Shown here: piece by piece, positions 1 through 9,167 of the stretch
Position numbering within the stretch: position 1 is the stretch's first letter
Layout: each line of letters begins with the position of its first letter
From: Syntrophus sp. (in: bacteria)
GTDB lineage: Bacteria; Desulfobacterota; Syntrophorhabdia; Syntrophorhabdales; Syntrophorhabdaceae
Direction of reading: 5' to 3'
DNA length: 64,000 bases
Assembly (NCBI GenBank): GCA_013824645.1
Contig: PNOF01000001.1
Span: forward strand, 1-64,000
The notes under the pieces: model-generated
The model's database searches: none
Told to the model about the DNA's origin: nothing
The model's input: only the letters and a program-made list of their open reading frames with translations
Program-made: the position numbers and the translations under genes

Positions 1-1217
1 AAATCGGTAATATCGAGAATGGCCCCGATCAGACCACCAACTGAACCATCCATGTTGAGAAATGTGGCTTTGTGGAAAAACACATTATGAACAACTCCAT
101 CCGTATCTTTTACTGTAGACTCGTAAACCTGTAGTCCCTGGTTCCGAAGCAAATCCTGATCCTTTTCATGATATATATCAGCAATTTCCTTCAAGGATAT
201 CTCGTAGACCGATTTGCCAATAATTTGTTCCCTTTTTTGTCCAAAGTATTTCTCGAAGGAACTATTACACCCCATGTATCTGCCTTCCGAATCCTTGTAA
301 AAAACAGGCACCGGCAGAGCATCAATTAACCGCTGCTGGAATATCGCCGCTTGTTGCAGCTTCCGGTCCATCTCCGTGCGTTCCGTGATATCCTCGTATA
401 CGGCCACAATCTCACCTGACGGCAATTTATATACATAATTCTCACGCCAACTGCTTATTCTCTGATCGTTATACAGGGCTGCAGGATATCCTTCCGGTTT
501 ACCCGTTTTGTAGACCTTTTTTAAGACCTCAAAGAGACCGAACTCCTCAACACCGGGAAAGACTGTGCGCACCGATTTGCCTATAACATGTTTTCGGGAA
601 ATGCCCTCAATCTTTTCTGCAGTTGTGTTGAAATCCGTGAAAACGAAATCATCTCCGCCATTCACAGCCTCATAAATAGCTACACAACTGTGTATGTGCT
701 CGAAGAGTTCTCTAAATTTAGTCTCGCTCTCTTGAAGGACATTCTCTGCTCGTTTTCGTTCAGTGATGTCCCTTGCGATGGCACAGATACCAACGATTTC
801 TCTTGTGGTATTCAGAATGGGGGAAACTGCGAGAGACACATGGAAGGGCGTACCGTCCTTTCTCAGACGGACGGTCTCTAAATGATCGACACGTTGTCCT
901 GAGGTGACCTTTTTTTGTATTTTGAGCATCTCATCTTTCCTGTCCGGAGGGGCCAACATGGAAACGCCACACCCGAAGACTTCCTGGGCGGTATACCCAT
1001 AGATCCTCTCTGCGCCCTTATTCCAGCTTACGATGGCACCGTTCACGGTTGAACTGAAAATAGCATCATCCGAGGATCCGATGATATTGGCTAATAATGA
1101 GTTTTTTTGAATAAGATTGTCTTTTTGAAGAGATGACTCCTCCAGTTTTAAGATACGTTGCCGGAGTTCTCCCACTTCCCGGACCAGATCGTCTTTCTTC
1201 ATGTTTCTTGGATCCAT
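1..1217 (-). CDS. PAS-domain sensor protein, 5' part (cut by window start)
   Basis: An open frame of 405 codons runs off the left edge. The ATG at 1217 follows GGAGG at a spacing of 4. After a short coiled-coil-like leader come three PAS-type repeats, each closing with a PAC-like signature: GICAIARDITERKRAE, then GEIVAVYEDITERTEMDRK, then GLIGAILDITD at the edge. The first PAS carries the typical IVSWNKGAERIYGYTAQEV segment. PAS domains sense small ligands, redox state or light and feed kinases, cyclases or regulators. The output domain lies outside the window, so whether this is a histidine kinase or a diguanylate cyclase cannot be decided. No membrane segment is seen, so the visible part is probably cytoplasmic. 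Confidence 0.85.
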   Translation of the reverse strand, partial: MDPRNMKKDDLVREVGELRQRILKLEESSLQKDNLIQKNSLLANIIGSSDDAIFSSTVNGAIVSWNKGAERIYGYTAQEVFGCGVSMLAPPDRKDEMLKIQKKVTSGQRVDHLETVRLRKDGTPFHVSLAVSPILNTTREIVGICAIARDITERKRAENVLQESETKFRELFEHIHSCVAIYEAVNGGDDFVFTDFNTTAEKIEGISRKHVIGKSVRTVFPGVEEFGLFEVLKKVYKTGKPEGYPAALYNDQRISSWRENYVYKLPSGEIVAVYEDITERTEMDRKLQQAAIFQQRLIDALPVPVFYKDSEGRYMGCNSSFEKYFGQKREQIIGKSVYEISLKEIADIYHEKDQDLLRNQGLQVYESTVKDTDGVVHNVFFHKATFLNMDGSVGGLIGAILDITD

Positions 1218-1826
1218 TTCGCCTCCTTGCCCTTCTCGTCTTTGACATTCATCAGCTGTAGAGCATTGCTATCTTCTCTTGGTGTCTGAAATCGGTGTCT
1301 GCTCTCATAATAATTCATCTTGAGAAAAAAGTTGTCAGCGTCTCTATTTCCAGGTCTTCGTATCCCATATATGATCTCTGCGTTAATATTGTGTCATACC
1401 TTATTATGCATTATGACACATTATTATTCCATTAATAAATAATATGGTTTCTTACAACATTTGGATATTGCATCGAAACGATGATAAAAATGATAAAGTG
1501 GGCATTTATTGACATAGATTTCTCGTTTTATGTCGTATGCTTTATCGGGAATCCACAGACTACGCAATATACTTACAATCTGGCCAAGCAGAAAGCATGG
1601 GCCCGACAAATGAATGCCGATAGAAATTTTCACTCTTTGGAGAAACCTACCGACTGCGGAGGAAGCAGCAAACAGATTTTACTCCTATAATTTTTTCAAA
1701 ATGGAATTCCATTGAAAATTGGCACTGTCACCTACCTACGAATCTTGCATCAAGTAATACGGCGAGAGTCAACAATTACCAGTCGAAGTATGCAGCAGCA
1801 TGCAGAATAAAAGCTGAGCGGCTTCC
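1218..1826. other. Intergenic stretch, no convincing gene
   Basis: AT-rich sequence between the PAS gene and the transporter gene. It holds a 9-bp inverted repeat (1390-1420) and a 14-bp perfect palindrome AATGGAATTCCATT at 1700-1713. The palindrome has no T-run on either side, so it does not look like an intrinsic terminator. Two small overlapping open frames on opposite strands (about 1424-1690) lack a ribosome site and any recognisable protein character. Confidence 0.5.
1390..1420. promoter_or_regulatory. Inverted repeat, possible operator
   Basis: TGTGTCATA and TATGACACA form perfect 9-bp arms around a 13-nt AT-rich spacer. The spacing of about two helical turns between arm centres suits a dimeric DNA-binding protein. 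It lies about 170 bp upstream of the PAS sensor start. The regulator is not identifiable. Confidence 0.35.
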
Positions 1827-2717
1827 CTAAGCCGGCTTCGGCCTGCGATTCGTCACATAGATGCCGACACTCACGAGAATGAGTCCGAGGATCAAGCCCG
1901 TAGTCAACTGCTCTCGTAAAAAGATAGCACACGCAGCCACACCGAATACGGGAGAGAGGAATGTGAAGATGGCAAGCTCAGATACGGGGTAGATATGGAT
2001 GAGTTTGAACCACACAAGGTATGATGCGAAAGCGACAATCACGGAAGAATAGATCACCGCTGTTGTCACGGCGCTGCTTACGTTCAAGACCCATTTCGGC
2101 TCAAGAAAAAGAGCGCAGACAAAGGTCACCGGAACGGAGAAAACGAGCTGATACAGAAATGTATGGATGGGGTGGACCCGATCAGCCAGATATTTCTTGA
2201 TGTACACCGTGGTGGCCCCCCAGAACATGGCAGCTGCCAACTGCAGAATGTCTCCGAAGAGCATCGACGGGGTCCACGACCTCGGCTTGCCCAGAAACAC
2301 AAGGTACAGTCCGGCGAATGCAAGGAGAAGGCCTGCAACCTTGGTGAAGGTTAGTTTCTCCTTCAGGAAGAGATAAGCGCCGAGGACCACTACGAAGGGG
2401 GAACAGTTGACGAGGATTATAGCACGTGCAGCATCGGTATACCGCATCCCCCAATAAATGCAGACGAACTCCAGACCGAAGAGGAGACCCACTATGAACC
2501 CGTGAAAAAGACGTATATCCTTATGAAACAAGGGCTCTTTGATGGAGATGCAATAGACGATGCCAAAAGCCGAGGCGATTGCCGACCGGAGAAAGGAGTT
2601 GAAGACGGGCGAAAATCCCAGATTGGCAATTTTGATTGCAGGGTAGTTCAACCCCCACAGCATGGTCAGAACAACCAGTATAAAAAAACCTTTACCATCA
2701 AGATGGTCCTTAATCAC
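1827..2717 (-). CDS. EamA/DMT-family membrane transporter
   Basis: Ten hydrophobic segments arranged as two EamA halves. The first half starts with LTMLWGLNYPAIKIA and includes the RAIILVNCSPFVVVLGAYL segment; the second includes SSVIVAFASYLVWFKLIH and ends in FLREQLTTGLILGLILVSVG. The family (drug/metabolite transporter superfamily) moves amino acids, metabolites or drugs across the inner membrane; the substrate cannot be told from sequence. About 296-301 residues, the usual length. The GTG at 2717 has a GGGGG about 8 nt upstream; an in-frame GTG at 2732 has no ribosome site. It stands alone and shows no link to the motility genes. Confidence 0.85.
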   Translation of the reverse strand: MIKDHLDGKGFFILVVLTMLWGLNYPAIKIANLGFSPVFNSFLRSAIASAFGIVYCISIKEPLFHKDIRLFHGFIVGLLFGLEFVCIYWGMRYTDAARAIILVNCSPFVVVLGAYLFLKEKLTFTKVAGLLLAFAGLYLVFLGKPRSWTPSMLFGDILQLAAAMFWGATTVYIKKYLADRVHPIHTFLYQLVFSVPVTFVCALFLEPKWVLNVSSAVTTAVIYSSVIVAFASYLVWFKLIHIYPVSELAIFTFLSPVFGVAACAIFLREQLTTGLILGLILVSVGIYVTNRRPKPA

Positions 2718-2732
2718 TCGAGTTACCCCCAC

Positions 2733-3286
2733 AAAAGAGATATTCAGCCGGCTTTATGTTGGTGTAAAATTAACACGTGCCAAAGATAGAAATCAAGAAC
2801 TGTTATTCTAAATAAATTCTAAAGAGAGGAAACATCTGAAACAAACGATGAATACAAATTCAGAATTCCAGTTGCCCTCACAATTAAATCTTGCCGATGC
2901 TATATCGAAGACGGGCAACACTGATTTACCTTCTGACAGGCACTGTGTGCCTAAAGGATTACTATGTATAAGTTAGTATAGTTGTCAAAGATGCGGTTTC
3001 GTTTGTTTCAGGCTGCTATGCGTAACAAAATATATTGACCATTTGAGTGGAAGGAATATTATCTTTGACGTTGAGGATTGCCATTTGAAAGTTGCTACTA
3101 AACCTAAATGGCTGTCTGTGTTTATTTAAGGAAGTATTGCAGTTTTGTTCCACATTACGTTGTCCAACTTCATCCAGGGGGGTTATGCTATTGTTTGAGA
3201 GGGGATCACGGCCAGAGAAGCATTAAGAAAAATAGCACAGATACTGTCGTAAATATTCTTCATAATCTATTGACGCTGCCCTGGTA
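2733..3286. other. Intergenic stretch with a possible small mobile remnant
   Basis: About 550 bp without a supported gene. Its only clear structure is the 12-bp inverted repeat pair at 2836-3011 listed separately. A + strand open frame at 3108-3356 has no ribosome site and runs into the CorC gene on the other strand, so it was not called. Confidence 0.5.
2836..3011. repeat. MITE-like element with 12-bp terminal inverted repeats
   Basis: CTGAAACAAACG at 2836-2847 is matched exactly by its reverse complement at 3000-3011. The 152 bp between contain a 42-codon open frame (ATG at 2848) that resembles no family I know. The size of 176 bp fits a miniature inverted-repeat element or the leftover ends of an insertion sequence. 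No target-site duplication is obvious. Confidence 0.35.
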
Positions 3287-4576
3287 TCAGCTTTTTTTCT
3301 CGAACTTGATCTTCGTAATCCTTTTTTTTCCTAAACCGACAACGGTAAATTTATAGAGGCCCTGATAGATAATCTCGCCACCTCTTGGCATTCCCTGTAA
3401 CTGCGCCAGAATGAACCCGCCAAGCGTCTCATAGTCTGTTGATTCGGGGATGTCGAGCTGGAGACGTTCGTTTAAATCCCTTATTGAATATGATGCATCG
3501 ATGATATAGGATCCGTCCCGCAGTTTTTCGATCTTATCGTCAATATCAGTTTCATCCATAATCTCGCCGAAGATCTCTTCCATGATATCTTCAAGGGTAA
3601 CGATACCCGCCGCAGTTCCATATTCATCGATGACAATGGCAAGATGCTGTCGTGTTCTCTGCATCTCCTTGAGAAGAATACTGATCTCCATTGTTTCAGG
3701 AACAAAAACAGGCTTCTTGAGTATTTTCTCCAATTGGAAAGATTCTTTCTCGTGCCATATATGTTTCGTAATCTCCTTGTGGTAGACAACACCGATAATA
3801 TTATCAAGATTATCCCTGTAAACGGGATACCGTGAGAATTCGTTTTCAATAATATAACCGAGCACTTTGTCCCTGCTGTCCTCAACATCAATGGCATAGA
3901 CATTGGGTTTAGGCACCATGATCTCTTTTACAGAGCGGTCGGCAAACTGGAATACACCGTGGATAAGCTCTTCTTCGGTGCGGTCGAAAACGCCTTTTCT
4001 CCTGCCTTCTTCGAGCAATATCTTGATCTCACCTTCACCAACATGTTCTTCTCTGTGCTTCAGGTTAAGACTCTTGACAATCAACATAGTGCTGAAAGAA
4101 AGAAAATTGACAAGAATAGAAAAAAAACGGGACACAAAATCAAAGATGGGGGCGATAAAGAGGGACACTTTCTGTTTGTTGCTTAAAGCGACATATTTCG
4201 GGACAAGTTCACCGAAAATAAGGAAAAGATAGGTCAGAACCACTACAACAATACCAAGCGAAAGGGTCTCTGAAAAGGGTTTTATGAAGGAGATCGTATT
4301 GAAAAGAGGAGCCAGATATTGAATTGCAATGGTCCCGCCGATGGCTGACGCGAGGGTCCCGAAGAGGGTAATGCCGATCTGGACAGCAGAGAGAAACCTC
4401 TCGGGATTTTCCTTCATATGCAGGAGCGTTTCGACCTTCCTGTCTTTCCTCTCTTTGAGCAATTCTTTGATTTTACTTTTTCTGAAAGAGATAATAGCTG
4501 TCTCCCCTGCAGAAAAAATCCCATTGAGCAGAACAAGAATAAGGACAAAAATGATCTCGAGTACGGGGCTATCCAT
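3287..4576 (-). CDS. CorC/HlyC-family (CNNM-CBS) membrane protein
   Basis: The N-terminus has the CNNM-type transmembrane region (about residues 1-190; motif FSAGETAIIS, later FGELVPKYVAL). Next come paired CBS domains (about 200-330; KEIMVPKPNVYAIDVEDS and DEYGTAAGIVTLEDIMEEI) and a C-terminal CorC_HlyC domain (about 345-429). Relatives act in Mg2+/Co2+ efflux or resistance; 'hemolysin' is a legacy name. The ATG at 4576 is chosen because it overlaps the stop of the upstream activase gene by 8 bp, indicating translational coupling. The frame continues upstream to 4666, but that part would lie inside the activase gene. No functional tie to the activase is evident beyond the coupling. Confidence 0.88.
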   Translation of the reverse strand: MDSPVLEIIFVLILVLLNGIFSAGETAIISFRKSKIKELLKERKDRKVETLLHMKENPERFLSAVQIGITLFGTLASAIGGTIAIQYLAPLFNTISFIKPFSETLSLGIVVVVLTYLFLIFGELVPKYVALSNKQKVSLFIAPIFDFVSRFFSILVNFLSFSTMLIVKSLNLKHREEHVGEGEIKILLEEGRRKGVFDRTEEELIHGVFQFADRSVKEIMVPKPNVYAIDVEDSRDKVLGYIIENEFSRYPVYRDNLDNIIGVVYHKEITKHIWHEKESFQLEKILKKPVFVPETMEISILLKEMQRTRQHLAIVIDEYGTAAGIVTLEDIMEEIFGEIMDETDIDDKIEKLRDGSYIIDASYSIRDLNERLQLDIPESTDYETLGGFILAQLQGMPRGGEIIYQGLYKFTVVGLGKKRITKIKFEKKS

Positions 4577-7500
4577 TATTACCATTAAATTGATCTTTGA
4601 CCTGGTACATGAATGCTTCAAGCCTTGTATGAATATTCGTCGCGCCCTGTCCGTCATAGGCAACATTCATGACGGGGACATTATAATCCTTGTTGACAAG
4701 ACTCATGATAGCGCCTGATATGGTCCCCGGCATACAGGTAAAGGGCATGGCATTGACAATACCGGAAACCCCTTTATGGGCAAAATCGATACTTTTACCA
4801 ATACTCAATATGGCTTCTCCCTCAAAGCTTTCATGGATATAGGGGCTTGCCTTTTCCAGGATGTCCCTCACCTTTGGTTCTGCTCCATATTTGAGATGTG
4901 GTTTGAATATTTCTTCCAGCATATGCTCGTCCTTATGCTGAATATAACCGGTTATGAGAAGCTTGGCAAGTCCCATAATGCTGTCTTCTTTCTTACTCTT
5001 TTTCTTGCCGGTATAATTAATATAGGATATCCATTCCGCAATCGGCGCAAGCCATACCACACCGCCCAGCTCTTCGATTCTTTTTATGAGATCATTGTTA
5101 CTGAAGCGGTTTGAACGAATATAGATCTCACCTACTACCCCGATAACAGGTTTTTGTACATCACTCTTTTCAATATCGAGGAACTTTTGCACGATAGTCC
5201 GAAGAACACTGAGAATGTCTTTTCCGCCGGCTTCTATTGACCGGGAAATAGACGTAAGCGCTTCCCGATAAAGGCGATCGCTCTCTCCTGCCTTTTTCTC
5301 ATAAGGACGTGTTTCATGGAGCATCTTGATGATAAGATCTGTGGCAACAACAGCACGCCATGCAAGGCGTGAAAATTGCCCGCCCACAATATCAAGCTCC
5401 CTGTAGAACCGGTGGTCCTGATTAGGGGCATAAATAGGTACGTTATCAAAACCAGCTTCATTGAGGACCATTCTATGGAACCGGTGATATTGACCAAAAC
5501 GGCAGGGACCATCGCCGGATGGCATAAAAAAAGCGCTCTTATGGGGATCAAAACCCTCTTTTCTGGTAGTCTTTAGCATATCTCCTGTTGTAAGGATACA
5601 AGGATAACATTCCTTACCCGTGGTATACTTTCTTCCGAGAACAACAGTGGCTTCATCGGATTCTTCCATTACCTCCGCATCGACACCACAGGCCCTGAAA
5701 GCGCTGGAGAGGGTATACGCGTGGTCCGACATGGGAGGGATATAAATCTTTCGTTTCTTGCCATTCGATTCGAATTTCGACACCCTGTATTGAATATCCT
5801 CTGTTTCGGACTTTGCATTCTTTACGCTGTCTATAAAGGCTTCGAGCCTCGTTACGACCCCAGCATCGGCGCTATGTTCATCTATTTCCAGTTGGAGATA
5901 GGGCTTACTCCCCATGATTTTTTTAAAGAAATGAGTGATAAACGAATCAGGGCCGCAACCGAAACCGGTCACATAAACACCGTAAAGGTTCTTATGGGAT
6001 TTAATGAATTTCGCTGCCTTCAATATTTTCCGCCCATATCCCCAGTACATTTTTTCAAAATCACTGTCGTCGTCGGCAATATCAGTGAGGGGCAGCATAT
6101 CCATAGGTATCGGGTGTATACCGAGATTAATCAGCTTCTTATGGATGTTGAGATTGGCCCCGGCATCAGCGCTGTTATAAGGCCTTCCAATAATCACCAT
6201 GGCCTTGTCATCATCGCTCATTGATGACAAAAACTGGGCGCCGGTGTCAGTGCATTTCCGGTAAAAGGCATCCTGGACGTCCATTGCAACCCGAAATGCC
6301 TTCTCAACCCGTCCTTTTGAGATTTTATATTTTTTGAAATGTTTTATAAGGTCCTGCAGGGCAACCTTTTCCCCTTCACCAAAATATATAACCGGGGAAT
6401 CAAGATGGACGCCCATCTCTTTAAAGTTAATAGACGCCTTGATTGTATACGGCAGGGATTGGGCATAGGGACAGGAAAATGAGTTAGGTGCGCCCTCGGA
6501 AGATTTTTTAAGATTAATGACGCTTGGTATAAAAATCCTTTTCACCCCTTTGGCGATAAGGTTAAGGACATGCCCATGGGCAAGCTTTATGGGGAAACAG
6601 CTTTCAACGATAATGTTCTCCACTCCGCTGCGGATGGTCTTTTTATTCGTCATATCGGAAAAATGTACTGAAAAACCCATCTCTGTAAGCAAACTCTTCC
6701 AGAAGGGGAGAAATTCGTGCATATGGAGGAACCGGGGTATGCCAATCTGAATACCGTCAGTGATTTGACCGGTATAGCTATTATTGAGAAGATCTTCCCT
6801 TATTTTGAAAAGATCGGGAATGTCCTTTTTCTCCACATTCCTCACAACATCATATTTTTCACACCTGCTCCCGTAATAGAGGGGAGATTCTTTTTCAACA
6901 GTGACCCTTCTGATCTCGCAGAGATTCTCGCATCCTTTACACTCAAAAGTATCGATGCCATATTGTCTCTTGCTCAAATCAAAACCCTTAAATGTGCTTT
7001 TTTCCCAGGTCTTTTCTTTCATGGCAAGAATTGCCGCACCTATGGCGCCGGTAACATCGTGATGAGGCGGGACAGTGATAGGCTTCCCGAGGACTTTTTC
7101 AAAGGCAGCTACAACACCCTTGTTGAATGCTGTTCCTCCCTGAAAAAAAATTCTCTTCCCTATTCTTCGATCAGCTACGACCTTATTTAAATAATTCTGC
7201 ACAATCGAATAGGCAAGACCGCCTACAATATCCTCTGTCTGTGCCCCTTTTTGCTGGTGGTGGACCACATCAGACTCAATAAAAACAGTGCATCTCTCAC
7301 CCATTTTGACGGGTTTTTTCGATGACAGGGCAAGCTCACCGAATTCATTCTTTATGGAGATCCCCAGCTTTTCCGCCTGTTCTTCAAGAAAGGAACCTGT
7401 TCCCGCAGCGCATGCCTTGTTCATCTCGAAATCAACAATAACGCCATTCTCAATACTGATATATTTTGAATCCTGCCCGCCGATTTCAAATATAGTATCC

Positions 7501-8723
7501 ACATGGGGATCAATATCAATGGCAGCTTCAGCCTGAGCGGTAATCTCGTTCCGTACGATATCGGCGCCGATAAAATCGGCAGTCAGGTACCGGCCTGAAC
7601 CTGTGGTCCCTGCACCGATAATTTCAATCCTGTCGCCCACCTCTTCCCCGATTTCAGAAAAACCTCTCTTGACCGCTTCAAGGGGTCTGCCCTCGGTCAT
7701 GAGATATCTCTTTGCAATAATGTTTTTGTTCTCATCAATGAGAACAAGATTGGTGCTGATTGAACCAACATCTACACCGAGATATACCCTTGTCTTTTCT
7801 TTGATGGCCTTCAGGTCATAGGCTACATGGAGGTTTTCTTTCGAAATGGTGAGAGGTTCCAGTGAATCTTCAATGTTTTCTTTCATGAGATATTCATCGA
7901 GCTTCGCAAGTCCTGAAAAAGGCTGCTTTAACGAAGGGTCTTCGATAACGGCATAGAGAGCACCGATAGCCCCCATGGCCGTATAATGCTCGGGGACCAG
8001 AAATTCATCGTCCTTAAGGGCAAAAACATCTTTCAAGGCCTTCCTCATACCCCCATTGGCGGCAACGCCACCGATAAACGCTACGGGGGTCTTTATATCT
8101 TTTCCTTTTGCGATATTACCTTTAAAATTTCGGGCAAGGGCATAGCAGAGGCCGGCAACAATCTCGTAGTCAGGTGTTGCGATCTGCTGGAGGTGGATCA
8201 TATCCGATTTGGCAAATACGGTACATCTGCCCGCTATCCTGGGAATGTTCTTTGATTTTAGAGCAACCTCACTGAATTCCTCTATGGTAAAACGAAGTCT
8301 CGAAGCTTGCTGGTCAAGAAAAGAACCCGTTCCGGCCGCACAAAGGGCATTCATGGAGAAATCCTTTACCCGTAAGGTTCCATTCTTGCCTGCCGGTTCA
8401 AATATAATGAGCTTTGAATCCTCTCCTCCAATGTCAATGACACTGCCCGTCCGGGGATAGAGCCGGTTGAACCCCCTGGTAATTGCAACAATTTCGTTAA
8501 TACAGGCGGCCCCTATGAGGGATGAAAATATTTTAGCCCCCATTCCCGTTGTTGCAATAAAATCTATACCATACCTGTCTATACCATCCTGTATGATATC
8601 CCGGGCAACCTCGAAGGGTTTCCCCATATGTCTGATATACTGTGTCGTAACGATGTCACCGTTCTTATTCATAACAGCAACATCGACGCTTACAGAACCG
8701 ATATCAATGCCAACCCTATACAT
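4569..8723 (-). CDS. Giant acyl-CoA dehydratase activase (BadF/HgdC family, duplicated ATPase plus HgdB-like domain)
   Basis: 1384 residues. Two ASKHA-type ATPase domains lie in tandem (about 1-260 and 313-570), each with GxDxGS, an IGG(E/Q)DSK phosphate loop and a CAAGTGSFL element. In domain 1, Cys128 and Cys167 fall where the HgdC activator binds its bridging [4Fe-4S] cluster; domain 2 repeats this with Cys438 and Cys478. A cysteine-rich segment (CKGCENLCEIRR), a DUF2229-type region and an HgdB/D-like C-terminus (GKECYPCILTTGD) follow. The family couples ATP hydrolysis to low-potential electron delivery to 2-hydroxyacyl-CoA dehydratases or benzoyl-CoA reductases, but the partner of these all-in-one forms is not established. 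Start chosen at ATG 8723: GGGGAG lies 5 nt upstream, whereas ATGs at 8747 and 8741 have none. No dehydratase gene is adjacent. Confidence 0.88.
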   Translation of the reverse strand: MYRVGIDIGSVSVDVAVMNKNGDIVTTQYIRHMGKPFEVARDIIQDGIDRYGIDFIATTGMGAKIFSSLIGAACINEIVAITRGFNRLYPRTGSVIDIGGEDSKLIIFEPAGKNGTLRVKDFSMNALCAAGTGSFLDQQASRLRFTIEEFSEVALKSKNIPRIAGRCTVFAKSDMIHLQQIATPDYEIVAGLCYALARNFKGNIAKGKDIKTPVAFIGGVAANGGMRKALKDVFALKDDEFLVPEHYTAMGAIGALYAVIEDPSLKQPFSGLAKLDEYLMKENIEDSLEPLTISKENLHVAYDLKAIKEKTRVYLGVDVGSISTNLVLIDENKNIIAKRYLMTEGRPLEAVKRGFSEIGEEVGDRIEIIGAGTTGSGRYLTADFIGADIVRNEITAQAEAAIDIDPHVDTIFEIGGQDSKYISIENGVIVDFEMNKACAAGTGSFLEEQAEKLGISIKNEFGELALSSKKPVKMGERCTVFIESDVVHHQQKGAQTEDIVGGLAYSIVQNYLNKVVADRRIGKRIFFQGGTAFNKGVVAAFEKVLGKPITVPPHHDVTGAIGAAILAMKEKTWEKSTFKGFDLSKRQYGIDTFECKGCENLCEIRRVTVEKESPLYYGSRCEKYDVVRNVEKKDIPDLFKIREDLLNNSYTGQITDGIQIGIPRFLHMHEFLPFWKSLLTEMGFSVHFSDMTNKKTIRSGVENIIVESCFPIKLAHGHVLNLIAKGVKRIFIPSVINLKKSSEGAPNSFSCPYAQSLPYTIKASINFKEMGVHLDSPVIYFGEGEKVALQDLIKHFKKYKISKGRVEKAFRVAMDVQDAFYRKCTDTGAQFLSSMSDDDKAMVIIGRPYNSADAGANLNIHKKLINLGIHPIPMDMLPLTDIADDDSDFEKMYWGYGRKILKAAKFIKSHKNLYGVYVTGFGCGPDSFITHFFKKIMGSKPYLQLEIDEHSADAGVVTRLEAFIDSVKNAKSETEDIQYRVSKFESNGKKRKIYIPPMSDHAYTLSSAFRACGVDAEVMEESDEATVVLGRKYTTGKECYPCILTTGDMLKTTRKEGFDPHKSAFFMPSGDGPCRFGQYHRFHRMVLNEAGFDNVPIYAPNQDHRFYRELDIVGGQFSRLAWRAVVATDLIIKMLHETRPYEKKAGESDRLYREALTSISRSIEAGGKDILSVLRTIVQKFLDIEKSDVQKPVIGVVGEIYIRSNRFSNNDLIKRIEELGGVVWLAPIAEWISYINYTGKKKSKKEDSIMGLAKLLITGYIQHKDEHMLEEIFKPHLKYGAEPKVRDILEKASPYIHESFEGEAILSIGKSIDFAHKGVSGIVNAMPFTCMPGTISGAIMSLVNKDYNVPVMNVAYDGQGATNIHTRLEAFMYQVKDQFNGNNG

Positions 8724-8779
8724 GCTAACTCCCCAAGACATACCCAAGGTTTTGATTTTATAGTATTTTTATGTTAATA

Positions 8780-8807
8780 AGTATCACATTGAATGTGTGT
8801 TTTTCAA
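8780..8807 (-). promoter_or_regulatory. Sigma-70-like promoter with internal palindrome, activase gene
   Basis: On the minus strand TTGAAA (8802-8807) and GATACT (8780-8785) are separated by 16 bp, about 55 bp upstream of the activase ATG. The spacer carries CACATT-G-AATGTG (8785-8797), an inverted repeat placed where a bound repressor would block polymerase. Inference from sequence only. Confidence 0.4.
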
Positions 8808-8894
8808 GACAAAAGATGGATAATTCATTTAAGCATGCCGATCTTGAGAACATAAAGGTTTATATTAACAGTTAGTTAAGGTGTTTCCTTGCCA

Positions 8895-9167
8895 ATGAAA
8901 AGAATGTATATAGTGGTAAAAGGCATTGTTCAGGGTGTCTCTTATCGGTATAATACGGAAAAAAAGGCCAACGAGTATCAGCTTACCGGATGGGTAAAAA
9001 ATGCATCCGATGGAAACGTGGAAATACTCTGTGAAGGCAGGGAAGATAGTATCAATCAATTTATTGAATGGTGCAAAGTTGGGCCTCGCGGGGCCCACGT
9101 AGAAGAGGTACATACAGAATGGGGAGAATATACCGGTGAATTCCGTGCATTTGAAATCAGATATTAA
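8895..9167 (+). CDS. acyP: Acylphosphatase
   Basis: About 91 residues, the normal acylphosphatase size. It carries both signatures: GIVQGVSYRYNTEKKA with the phosphate-binding Arg, and GWVKNASDGNVEI with the catalytic Asn. The enzyme hydrolyses carboxyl-phosphate bonds such as acetyl phosphate or carbamoyl phosphate in the cytosol. ATG 8895 gives the usual N-terminus; TTG 8889 is an alternative, with AAGGTG 5 nt upstream. It opens a + strand run into the tetrapyrrole genes and overlaps the next start by 32 bp. Confidence 0.9.
   Translation: MKRMYIVVKGIVQGVSYRYNTEKKANEYQLTGWVKNASDGNVEILCEGREDSINQFIEWCKVGPRGAHVEEVHTEWGEYTGEFRAFEIRY

Noticed and set aside
1424-1690. Overlapping 69-codon frames on both strands
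   Set aside because: No ribosome site, no family resemblance, AT-rich intergenic composition; either would exclude the other.
1700-1713. Palindrome AATGGAATTCCATT as terminator of the transporter gene
   Set aside because: Stem is AT-rich and no T-run follows on either strand.
3108-3356. 82-codon plus-strand frame
   Set aside because: No ribosome site and it runs into the 3' end of the CorC gene on the other strand.
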